Below are positions 16,990 to 23,095 of a stretch of DNA of 23,095 bases, piece after piece (the stretch's first letter is position 1; each line of letters begins with the position of its first letter). The translations under genes were made by a program, and so were the position numbers. This DNA comes from JBCCSZ01 sp039199225 (GTDB taxonomy: Bacteria; Bacteroidota; Bacteroidia; Chitinophagales; Saprospiraceae), in NCBI GenBank assembly GCA_039199225.1, contig JBCCSZ010000097.1, positions 1 through 23,095 on the forward strand, written 5' to 3'. The notes beneath the pieces were generated by a model. That model was not told where the DNA came from, did no database searches, and worked only from the letters and a program-made list of their open reading frames with translations.

Positions 16990-19053
16990 ATGACACAACA
17001 CACAATCAAAATGATGGCGCTTGCCATCGCGCTACTCTTTATCCTTCCGGAAGGCTATGGACAAACCAAACGCTATGTAAACACCAACGAAGGAAGCTGT
17101 ACCAGTCCGGATTGCTGGCCTGGCGCCTTGCTGAGTCTCGAAGATGCCTTGAACCTCTCCAACAGCGGAGATACCATTTGGGTAGCCAGCGGCACTTACA
17201 CGCCTGCCACCAACATCAATGGCCGCAATGCGACCTTCAATATTCCTTCCGGTGTATTGGTTTATGGTGGTTTCGATGGAACCGAAAGTACTTTAGGCGA
17301 ACGCGACGTAGAACTCAATAAGACCATCCTAAGCGGGGATGTCAACGGAGACGATGCGGCCAATTTCACCAACAACAGCGACAACCTCTACACCATCGTC
17401 AGCTTTTCTTTTGCTTCCAGCCAGACCCGGCTGGATGGCTTTACAGTCTCTGGCGGAAATGCCAATGACCCAACTGCCAACAACGACCAAGCGGGCCGCA
17501 GTGGAGGAGCCATTTACAACTCTAGAAGCGGCATGAATACCGCATCGGAACCAACCATCGTCAATTGTACCTTCAGCAACAATTATGCACTGGCTTTCGG
17601 CGGCGCTATTTACAATGAAGCTTCCAACTTTGGACAAATTCACTCCAATATCAGCTACTGCACTTTTTCGGGCAATGAGGCAGGCAACGCAGGAGGCGCG
17701 GTTTACAACAACGGCAGCTACACCGGAGATTGTAAGCCCACATTCACCAAGTGTCAATTCAATAACAATATGGCAACCGTAGCAGGCGGGGCGGTTTACA
17801 ATGATGCCATCGGTGGCGGAGACAGTAGCCCAGATTTCATCGCCTGCCAATTCCAATCGAATAGCGCCCTAGGCGCTTCTCTGACGGATATTAGCTATGC
17901 CGGGGCCGTTTACAACTTCGGAAAAGACGGTGGACTGAGCAGCCCAAATTTTGTCAATTGCCTTTTCTTGCGCAACGAAGCCTTTGCGGCCGGTTGTGTG
18001 TATAGCCTTGGCGACAATGGAACGGCCAGCCCGCAATTTACCAACTGCGTCTTCTTTAGAAATAAGGCCAATCAAAACGGTGGCGCCATCTACGCCAATG
18101 CTGGCAGCGGCACCTCTGCTCCGGTCATTACCAATTGCATCTTTTGGGGCAACAAAGCAGCTACCATCTGGCAGGGGGATAACTTCCGACTTTTCAATGG
18201 CACCATCGACATCAGCCATTCCTTGGTAGATGTTGCCAACTGCGGTGAGCTGTACCGGGGCGAAATTGGCAGCATCAACTGCGACGCTTCCAGCATGATC
18301 TTTAATACTTTCCCAGATTTTCGGGACACAGCCAACAACGACTTTCATTTGCTGTCTTCCTCTGTGGCGCTCGACGCAGGTGATAATACGGCCATCAGCG
18401 CCTACCCGGAAGACCTGGACTGCAACGGACGCATTGTGGACGGCACGGTCGATCTGGGCGTTTACGAAGGTGCTGTCGCGGGTATTCCACTTCCTGTAGA
18501 GTTGCTTTCTTTCGATGCCGAGTTGGTAGACGACCAAGTTTTGCTCAGTTGGACAACGGCCTCCGAGGTGCAAAACAACTTCTTTGAAATCGAACGATCC
18601 AGGATTGGAGACCTCTTCGCCTCGATTGATCGAATTGAGGGCGCGGGCAACAGCCGTAGCCTGAAGCATTATACCACAGTGGATCGCCAACCAATCGAAG
18701 GAACCTCCTACTACCGGCTCAAACAAACGGACCTAGATGGCAAGGTGTACTACAGCGGCCTTCAAGTTATCAAAACCAAAACGGGCGGTAAAATTGTTGC
18801 TTATCCAAATCCAGCGAGAGCAGAAATTAAGTTGAGTTTCCACGACCTCCGTACGAAAGTATTGAACTATGACCTGTATAACAGTCGTGGCCAGAAAGTC
18901 CTAGGTGGTCAACACGAAGTCGATCGCAAAAAGAGAGGCCAATTCAGCATTGGGCAAACCCAACAATTGCCAGCAGGCACCTACTTTTTACAAGTCTACG
19001 ACGAATACTTTGACTTCAACGAACAGATTCGCATCATCAAGGTGGCAGAGTAA
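16990..19053 (+). CDS. Secreted right-handed beta-helix protein with T9SS sorting domain
   Basis: Residues 1-25 form a signal peptide ending in GYG. Residues about 26-480 are a parallel beta-helix of the polymorphic outer-membrane-protein type. They open with a right-handed-helix cap (GTYTPATNINGRNATF, then GVLVYGGFDGTES) and carry repeated GGAIYN or GGAVYN turns followed by CTFSNN/CQFNNN-like strands. Residues about 502-600 form a fibronectin-like beta sandwich (PVELLSFDAEL...LLSWTTASE). Residues about 600-687 are a T9SS type A domain with YPNP at 605-608 and a terminal IRIIKVAE. No catalytic residues of a polysaccharide lyase are evident, so adhesion or polysaccharide binding is as likely as enzyme activity. 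The -7 box at 16845 gives it an independent promoter. Confidence 0.9.
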   Translation: MTQHTIKMMALAIALLFILPEGYGQTKRYVNTNEGSCTSPDCWPGALLSLEDALNLSNSGDTIWVASGTYTPATNINGRNATFNIPSGVLVYGGFDGTESTLGERDVELNKTILSGDVNGDDAANFTNNSDNLYTIVSFSFASSQTRLDGFTVSGGNANDPTANNDQAGRSGGAIYNSRSGMNTASEPTIVNCTFSNNYALAFGGAIYNEASNFGQIHSNISYCTFSGNEAGNAGGAVYNNGSYTGDCKPTFTKCQFNNNMATVAGGAVYNDAIGGGDSSPDFIACQFQSNSALGASLTDISYAGAVYNFGKDGGLSSPNFVNCLFLRNEAFAAGCVYSLGDNGTASPQFTNCVFFRNKANQNGGAIYANAGSGTSAPVITNCIFWGNKAATIWQGDNFRLFNGTIDISHSLVDVANCGELYRGEIGSINCDASSMIFNTFPDFRDTANNDFHLLSSSVALDAGDNTAISAYPEDLDCNGRIVDGTVDLGVYEGAVAGIPLPVELLSFDAELVDDQVLLSWTTASEVQNNFFEIERSRIGDLFASIDRIEGAGNSRSLKHYTTVDRQPIEGTSYYRLKQTDLDGKVYYSGLQVIKTKTGGKIVAYPNPARAEIKLSFHDLRTKVLNYDLYNSRGQKVLGGQHEVDRKKRGQFSIGQTQQLPAGTYFLQVYDEYFDFNEQIRIIKVAE

Positions 19054-19082
19054 AAAGACCTGCCCGAAAGCTTCGAGCAGGT
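19052..19082 (-). terminator. Terminator of the DinB-like gene, facing the beta-helix gene
   Basis: The inverted repeat at 19058-19082 (outer arms ACCTGC/GCAGGT, inner CGAA/TTCG, loop AGC, one mismatch) is followed on the minus strand by CTTTTT. It lies directly after the plus-strand stop at 19053 and may serve both convergent genes. Confidence 0.75.
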
Positions 19083-19120
19083 TGCTAACATAACAATATG
19101 GAAATATATCTTTGTTGGCC

Positions 19121-19657
19121 TTAGACCGAAATGGTCATTGTCTGCATCATTAGTTGATGGTGTCTTCGAGTGTGTAGGATGGTAAAATACAGCATTTCGC
19201 GCATGGTCAAAACGCCGATTGCCGGATGCGGTAAGCCATTGATTTCTAGCCTTTCTTCCGACCAATATTCCAATCGGTCAATGGCTTTTTGGAGCAATAT
19301 CTTCCAAGAGGTGGACAATTCCGCCACACTTGCATCTCTTAGGTGGACAGGTTCGTAGGTCGCTGTTGTTTTGCCATTTCGTTTGACCAGCATGGCCTCG
19401 TAATCCAGCACCAATTGATCGTAGGATCGGGAAGGATTTTCAGGTTGGCAAATCTTCAGCAAGTCTTCCTGCGACATTTTCAAAGAACCAACGACTGGCT
19501 TAGCAGATAGAATGAGGTGACGGAAATGATCACTAGCACACCATTTTTCCGGACGGTTTTTTTCCAGGTCAGCAGCTTCGGCCTCTTCGATGAGGGTGGC
19601 CACCTGTCCGAAAGCTTCTTGCAAAGCAGTGATGATGCTGTTTTTGTCGTAAATCAT
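19121..19657 (-). CDS. DinB-like four-helix metal-binding protein
   Basis: A 178-aa helical protein of the DinB/YfiT-like superfamily. These proteins use three His residues to bind a metal and often act as thiol-dependent transferases or hydrolases. The likely ligands are H44 (in SDHFRHL, with H47 as alternative) and H162 with H166 (LHTRRHHQ) in the last helix. I chose the ATG at 19657. The longer frame from 19681 starts inside a 14-bp palindrome and adds only MQRLKSCI. It is co-directional with the hydrolase, 105 bp downstream of it, and is likely the last gene of the TetR-controlled unit. Its substrate is unknown. Confidence 0.82.
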   Translation of the reverse strand: MIYDKNSIITALQEAFGQVATLIEEAEAADLEKNRPEKWCASDHFRHLILSAKPVVGSLKMSQEDLLKICQPENPSRSYDQLVLDYEAMLVKRNGKTTATYEPVHLRDASVAELSTSWKILLQKAIDRLEYWSEERLEINGLPHPAIGVLTMREMLYFTILHTRRHHQLMMQTMTISV

Positions 19658-19671
19658 AATGCATGATTTGA

Positions 19672-19685
19672 GCCGTTGCAACGGC
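19672..19685. repeat. Perfect 14-bp palindrome upstream of the DinB-like gene
   Basis: GCCGTTGCAACGGC is its own reverse complement and lies 15 bases before the preferred ATG. A second hairpin (GACCAG/CTGGTC) is at 19723-19739. Either an operator or a stem in the hydrolase-DinB intercistronic RNA. Confidence 0.35.
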
Positions 19686-19762
19686 AGTGATGAAAATATC
19701 TATCATTTCCATATTGAAGCGCGACCAGATTGGCTGGTCCTCAAACGCATCATTGTACACCA

Positions 19763-20677
19763 CTATGCAGCAATGAATGCTCCGACCCGCTGTAGGATTT
19801 CGGGTTGTTTCATCAGCTTGTAATGCCCCCAACCTTTGGAAATCACGCCTCGGGCATTGTCCCAATTCTCAATAAGTAATTTAGAACTTTCCATGGGAAC
19901 GATGGCGTCTTCTTGGTCGTGAATGACCAGCAGTTCTCCGATTTTAACCTCCGGATGTCGGGAATCTTTGAAATTGGCGGCCTCCAAAGGCTGCCCTAAG
20001 CGTTTTTCCATTTTTCGCTTGAAGTAGTATCGGGCTTTGGTTGGCAAGCAGATGAATTGAAAAAAGTCTTTGAGGACGTAGGTCACATCGGCTGGTGAGG
20101 CAATGAGCACCAGTTTATCGACCGTAATTCCCCGATCGATGTGCGTCAGCGTAAAGAGCGTCGAACTCCCTCCAAAAGAATGGGCGATGATGCTGTGAAC
20201 ACCTCCGACATGGTTGATGATGGCGCGGATGGCTCCACCAAAATGCCGAAGGTCTGTTCGCTTTCCACTAGAGTTGCCATGGGCCGGACCGTCAAAAGCA
20301 ACCACCTTAAAACCTTTTTCCAATAGGCCCGGGACAAAAGAGCGCAGGGCAGTCCCTCGAGATTCCCAACCATGCACCAACAAAACGACCTGCTCTCCAC
20401 TCCCCCATTCATAAGCTTTCAAGGTCTTGCCGGCGTATAAAAACTCAAAAATGCGCGCCTTTTCCATGATGACATCCGAGACCTTATGCTTTGCACGTAT
20501 CCTAGGCGTTGAGAAGAGTCGGACCGCCAGGCTGGCCGTTTGCTTAGGCGCCAAGACACCGAACAGTCGAAACCCCAATCGAAACAACTGGATAAAGGGC
20601 GGAATTTTCGGACCGCCCAATGGACTTGGAGTCGTTTGCACGGCTTCCAAATACTCTATTTTCTGTGTAAGTTGCAT
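19763..20677 (-). CDS. Alpha/beta hydrolase, TetR-controlled
   Basis: A 304-aa cytoplasmic alpha/beta-hydrolase fold enzyme (esterase, lipase or related). The oxyanion-loop motif is VHGWESRG (101-108). The nucleophile is S167 in AHSFGG, a variant of GxSxG with Ala in the first position. The likely acid is D257 (HDQEDAIVP) and the catalytic His is H285 (GWGHYKLM). Residues about 20-75 form an N-terminal extension with a hydrophobic helix (FRLGFRLFGVLAP) that may contact the membrane; no signal peptide cleavage site is seen. It starts 50 bp downstream of the tetR-like gene, and the palindromic operator lies in that gap. The natural substrate is unknown; detoxification of an ester or lipid-like compound sensed by the regulator is a reasonable inference. 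Confidence 0.9.
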   Translation of the reverse strand: MQLTQKIEYLEAVQTTPSPLGGPKIPPFIQLFRLGFRLFGVLAPKQTASLAVRLFSTPRIRAKHKVSDVIMEKARIFEFLYAGKTLKAYEWGSGEQVVLLVHGWESRGTALRSFVPGLLEKGFKVVAFDGPAHGNSSGKRTDLRHFGGAIRAIINHVGGVHSIIAHSFGGSSTLFTLTHIDRGITVDKLVLIASPADVTYVLKDFFQFICLPTKARYYFKRKMEKRLGQPLEAANFKDSRHPEVKIGELLVIHDQEDAIVPMESSKLLIENWDNARGVISKGWGHYKLMKQPEILQRVGAFIAA

Positions 20678-20691
20678 AAGCTTTATGGGTT

Positions 20692-20705
20692 AGACCGATC
20701 GGTCT
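20692..20705. promoter_or_regulatory. TetR-type operator in front of the hydrolase
   Basis: AGACCGATCGGTCT is a perfect 14-bp palindrome placed 15 bases before the hydrolase ATG, between it and the regulator's stop. Size, symmetry and position fit a TetR-family binding site. A degraded copy lies in the regulator's own promoter. Confidence 0.7.
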
Positions 20706-20727
20706 GACTATTGACAAAAAAATATAC

Positions 20728-21342
20728 TCAACGGCGGATTCCCTCGATGGCCCTCAGCAGCTGCGATGCCATGACACCAAAGCGGTCCACATCCTTGTAA
20801 ATTCTCGACAGCATGATACCACCTTCCAAGGTGCCTATGAAAAAGGTGGCAAAATCCTCTGGATTGGTCTCTATCTTAATTTCGTTCCGCTCAACGCCCC
20901 GCTTGAGGGTCTTCACAATCCCCGCATGCCAGTAATTGATCGCCTCGATCACTTGCTCTTTGAGGTGCGGATGGTTGTCGTCTGCCTCAATAGAAGAATT
21001 CAGAATGGGGCAGCCACCTTGGACGGGAGGGTTTAAAACCCGTTCTTTGTAGAAATAAACAACCGCTTTGAGCTTATCGACAGAGTTGTCGATGACCCTC
21101 GTGCGATTTCGAACTTCCAGTCCTACCTTTCCGACAGCATGTTTGAAAGACGCAATGGCAATCTCCAATTTTACACCTTTCTTATCTGCCGAATCGCGTT
21201 TGAAATTGCCATAAATCCCTCCTTTGGTCAGTCCGGTGGCATCCATGATGTCTTGCATGGAAGTACCGGCGAACCCCTTAGTATTGAAAAGGACAGCGGC
21301 TTTTTCGATGATGAGCTGACGGGTTTGATCTGACTTTTTCAT
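20728..21342 (-). CDS. TetR/AcrR family transcriptional regulator
   Basis: A 204-aa repressor-like protein. Residues about 8-53 are the TetR N-terminal helix-turn-helix (IIEKAAVLFNTKGFAGTSM, then TGLTKGGIYGNF). The C-terminal ligand pocket is helical with a conserved-looking GGCPILNSS segment, seen in some TetR members related to YxaF/LmrA types. I chose the ATG at 21342. The longer frame from 21396 starts upstream of the consensus -7 box at 21366-21373, so it could not be translated from that promoter. It heads a co-directional set with the hydrolase and the DinB-like gene and probably represses them and itself through the two operator-like sequences. The inducer is unknown. Confidence 0.93.
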   Translation of the reverse strand: MKKSDQTRQLIIEKAAVLFNTKGFAGTSMQDIMDATGLTKGGIYGNFKRDSADKKGVKLEIAIASFKHAVGKVGLEVRNRTRVIDNSVDKLKAVVYFYKERVLNPPVQGGCPILNSSIEADDNHPHLKEQVIEAINYWHAGIVKTLKRGVERNEIKIETNPEDFATFFIGTLEGGIMLSRIYKDVDRFGVMASQLLRAIEGIRR

Positions 21343-21365
21343 TAGTTTAAATCCGTATGATGTTT

Positions 21366-21373
21366 CAAAAATA
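21366..21373 (-). promoter_or_regulatory. Promoter -7 box of the tetR-like gene
   Basis: Minus-strand TATTTTTG matches TAnnTTTG. A minus-strand TTG at 21394-21396 lies about 20 bp upstream and can act as the -33 element. The leader is about 17 bases. Confidence 0.65.
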
Positions 21374-21386
21374 AACCAAACGGTCT
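21373..21386. promoter_or_regulatory. Degraded second operator over the tetR promoter
   Basis: AAACCAAACGGTCT agrees with the perfect operator at 20692 in 11 of 14 positions, with the CGGTCT half-site intact. It lies between the -7 and -33 elements of the regulator's own promoter, as expected for autoregulation. Confidence 0.45.
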
Positions 21387-21446
21387 TTTTAGGCAAGTTT
21401 TTCGAGAATTTTCCGCAAATAAGAATACCATTTTCTTCTCAAGCAC

Positions 21447-21454
21447 TATCTTTG
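21447..21454 (+). promoter_or_regulatory. Promoter -7 box of folK, leaderless spacing
   Basis: TATCTTTG is a perfect TAnnTTTG. Its last base is seven positions before the A of the ATG at 21461, so the A itself is the expected transcription start. Confidence 0.7.
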
Positions 21455-21460
21455 CCCATC

Positions 21461-21955
21461 ATGAACGATTACAATCTTGTCTACCTACAACTCGGCAGCA
21501 ACATGGGCCGACGGGACAAACACCTCCAATTGGCCTCCTGGCTACTGGCCCAAGAGGTGGGTCCCATCCTCCAAACTTCTCAGGTCTACGAGACGGCAGC
21601 CTGGGGCATCACAGAGCAGGCCGATTTCTTCAACCAGGTCTTACTGCTACAAACGGCCTTGGCGCCGCAAGAACTGCTGAACGTCATACTACAAATCGAG
21701 CAAAAAATGGGGCGCCACCGCCAGCAGAAGTGGGGACCTCGTTTGATCGACATCGACATTTTGTTTTACGGCGACCAAGTGATACAACAGGCCAACCTGC
21801 GGATTCCACATCCAGAAATTCAGAAACGGAATTTCGTTTTGATCCCCATGCAGGAAATTGCCGGCGACCTTGTGCATCCCGTTTTGGGAAAGACCATCAA
21901 TGAATTGGTCGCTCAATCTAAAGATGAACAAACGGTCAAATTGCTCCAAGTCTAA
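21461..21955 (+). CDS. folK: 2-amino-4-hydroxy-6-hydroxymethyldihydropteridine diphosphokinase (HPPK)
   Basis: HPPK transfers pyrophosphate from ATP to 6-hydroxymethyl-7,8-dihydropterin, one step before dihydropteroate synthase in folate synthesis; it acts in the cytoplasm. The 164-aa length is normal. LQLGSN (9-14) opens the fold. YETAAWG (43-49) contributes to the pterin pocket and catalytic loop. WGPRLIDIDIL (91-101) is the family signature, with D97 and D99 as magnesium ligands. The C-terminal RIPHPEIQKRNFVLIP segment is also typical. I chose the ATG at 21461 because the in-frame TTG at 21452 is part of the -7 box. It is 83 bp upstream of the deoxynucleoside kinase gene, which has its own promoter. 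Confidence 0.96.
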   Translation: MNDYNLVYLQLGSNMGRRDKHLQLASWLLAQEVGPILQTSQVYETAAWGITEQADFFNQVLLLQTALAPQELLNVILQIEQKMGRHRQQKWGPRLIDIDILFYGDQVIQQANLRIPHPEIQKRNFVLIPMQEIAGDLVHPVLGKTINELVAQSKDEQTVKLLQV

Positions 21956-22024
21956 ATCCAAATCGCGGCGATGGAATTTCCGCTGGACAGCCACATTCGG
22001 CTATCGAAATTCCGACCTATTTTG

Positions 22025-22032
22025 TACCTTCG
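22025..22032 (+). promoter_or_regulatory. Promoter -7 box of the deoxynucleoside kinase, leaderless spacing
   Basis: TACCTTCG is one base from TAnnTTTG. Six bases (CCTACG) separate it from the ATG at 22039, exactly the folK geometry, so the mRNA should start at the A of ATG. It lies in the gap after folK. Confidence 0.55.
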
Positions 22033-22038
22033 CCTACG

Positions 22039-22689
22039 ATGAATTACGACATACCACATCAATTTATCGCCATTGAGGGAAACATTGGCGCTGGGAAAAC
22101 AACACTTTGCAACATGCTGGCCAACACCTACAACTGTCGCCTGGTATTGGAGCAATTTGCAGACAATCCTTTCCTACCTTATTTCTATGAAAATGCCGAG
22201 CGATACGCCTTCTCCGTTGAACTGTTTTTTATGACAGAAAGGCACAAGCAGTTGCAGGAAAACCTCAGCCAACCCAACTTGTTCCAGAGCTTCCTGGTGG
22301 CAGATTATTTCTTTGTCAAGACCTTACTGTTTGCCAAAAACAATCTCAACACCGAAGAATACCGGCTTTTTCAACGGCTCTTTACCATTCTAAACAGCAC
22401 CTTCCCACGCCCCGACCTGCTGGTGTTTTTGCATAGGAGCATCGAGGGACTTCAAAACAACATCCGCAAAAGGGGCCGAACGTACGAGCAAGAAATTAAA
22501 GACGAATACCTACAAAACATCCAAAACGTCTACTTCGAATACTTCCGAACCGAACAGCACATCCCCATCCTAATCATCGATGTTGAAGAGATTGATTTCC
22601 TGAAAAGTGAACAGCATTATGATATGATTAGAGAGGCGCTTTCCAAGCATTACCAACCGGGGATTCATCATTTGAGCTTTGTGTCTTGA
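22039..22689 (+). CDS. Deoxynucleoside kinase (dAK/dGK-type)
   Basis: This enzyme phosphorylates deoxynucleosides with ATP for dNTP salvage. The 216-aa length fits bacterial dNK proteins. The P-loop is EGNIGAGKTT (13-22). ERYAFSVELFFMTERHKQL forms the substrate-site helix. PRPDLLVFLHRS is the core strand leading to the LID region with RKRGR (143-147). The family usually has a (D/E)RS motif in the substrate region. Here the equivalent appears to be D89-Y90 (VADYFFVK), without the Arg. Which base is preferred cannot be read from the sequence. Dihydrofolate-dependent thymidylate synthesis and this kinase both supply DNA precursors, so the folK neighbourhood is sensible, but each gene has its own promoter. 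Confidence 0.93.
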   Translation: MNYDIPHQFIAIEGNIGAGKTTLCNMLANTYNCRLVLEQFADNPFLPYFYENAERYAFSVELFFMTERHKQLQENLSQPNLFQSFLVADYFFVKTLLFAKNNLNTEEYRLFQRLFTILNSTFPRPDLLVFLHRSIEGLQNNIRKRGRTYEQEIKDEYLQNIQNVYFEYFRTEQHIPILIIDVEEIDFLKSEQHYDMIREALSKHYQPGIHHLSFVS

Positions 22690-22709
22690 GAAGTGAGAGA
22701 TTTATCGGG

Positions 22710-22881
22710 GATTTGGTGATTGGCCTGCGGCTTGATGATTTGGTGATTGCCTGCGGCCGGGTGATTTGGTGAGCGGTGAGCGGGTGAACAGTGAACTGGT
22801 GAGCTTCCCTTTGTGCGGTGTGCGTGGAACGGGTATGGTGATTTGGTGATTGCCTGCGGCTGGTGAGCGGTGAGCGGTGAG
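22710..22881 (+). repeat. GGTGA-rich heptamer-like repeat island
   Basis: Three near-identical copies of a 22-23 base unit (GATTTGGTGATTG followed by CCTGCGGC) start at 22710, 22737 and 22840. Between and after them are tandem GGTGAGC heptamers (about 22768-22783 and 22862-22881), with variants such as GGGTGAA and CAGTGAA. Many units keep a seven-base GGTGANN period. Open frames across it are repetitive and not gene-like. Confidence 0.75.
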
Positions 22882-22985
22882 AATTAAACGGTATGTTGCA
22901 CATGGCCTAATAAAATCGATGAAAATTGTCTACTGACCACTGATTTTGTGGACGGCTTTTCTCTGACAGGTCGGTGATTTTGACG

Positions 22986-23095
22986 TTACAATAGATTGAG
23001 GATGTCTTTATTTTCGAGTATTTCTTTATCTGCTCCTTGAAGTCCTGCTTTGAACATGGCGTTTGCTAATTCTGTCGATTTGATGCTGGTGTTGC
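22986..23095 (-). CDS. C-terminal end of an unidentified protein, cut by the window edge
   Basis: Reading from the window edge on the minus strand, 36 codons stay open to a TAA at 22988-22986. The peptide contains TELANAMFKAG and ADKEILENKD and ends in ILNLL. It is helical, charged and free of repeats, unlike the neighbouring repeat island, and the other two minus frames close quickly. This looks like a genuine C-terminus, but I cannot name the family. It converges with the deoxynucleoside kinase, with the repeat island between them. Confidence 0.45.
   Translation of the reverse strand, partial: NTSIKSTELANAMFKAGLQGADKEILENKDILNLL

Noticed and set aside
19569..19865. 98-aa minus-strand frame spanning the hydrolase-DinB gap
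   Set aside because: Overlaps both real genes in another frame, and its His/Arg-rich sequence has no family character.
21452..21460. TTG as an alternative folK start
   Set aside because: It is the TTG of the TATCTTTG promoter box, so it would not be transcribed from that promoter.
22710..22881. CRISPR array
   Set aside because: Units are unevenly spaced, spacers are absent or repetitive, and no cas gene is nearby.
22628..22903. 91-aa minus-strand frame through the repeat island
   Set aside because: It is a translation of the nucleotide repeats and overlaps the end of the kinase gene.

Overview
The window looks like chromosomal DNA of a member of the phylum Bacteroidota, most likely a Saprospiria-type marine or activated-sludge bacterium (inference). 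Three things support this. Four secreted proteins end in type IX secretion (T9SS, Por) C-terminal sorting domains. Several genes are preceded by the Bacteroidota -7 promoter box TAnnTTTG. MutS and the giant HYR-like protein have a Bacteroidota character. No tRNA, rRNA, insertion sequence, CRISPR array or prophage block was found.

Layout. 1-3540: a small unknown protein, then a two-domain M16 zinc peptidase with a lipoprotein-like signal, closed by two hairpin terminators. 3541-4293: a long AT-rich non-coding stretch. 4294-5430: a secreted protein that joins a phage-tailspike-type S74 self-cleaving chaperone domain, a coiled coil and a T9SS domain. 5488-8133 (minus): mutS, probably starting at TTG, divergent from a small acidic TerB-like protein (8268-8762); each has its own -7 box. 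8763-9585: a non-coding stretch with hairpins, direct repeats and a candidate long leader. 9586-19053: a surface/secretion block on the plus strand, made of a 1558-residue HYR/dockerin/cohesin-like T9SS protein, a lipoprotein, an M28 metallopeptidase and a beta-helix protein; both the peptidase and the beta-helix protein carry T9SS domains.

19121-21342 (minus): a small regulated unit. A TetR-family regulator is followed by an alpha/beta hydrolase and a DinB-like protein. A perfect 14-bp palindrome sits between regulator and hydrolase, and a degraded copy overlaps the regulator's own promoter, which suggests repression plus autoregulation. 21461-22689 (plus): folK (folate synthesis) and a deoxynucleoside kinase (dNTP salvage). 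Both have a -7 box placed so that transcription should begin at the A of the ATG, i.e. leaderless mRNA. 22700-22885 is a heptamer-like repeat island. The last 110 bases hold the C-terminal end of an unidentified minus-strand gene.

The most notable signals are the leaderless architecture, the S74/T9SS combination, the tandem dockerin and cohesin-like modules in one polypeptide, and the TetR operator pair. I found no clear evidence of a wholly new defence or mobile system here.
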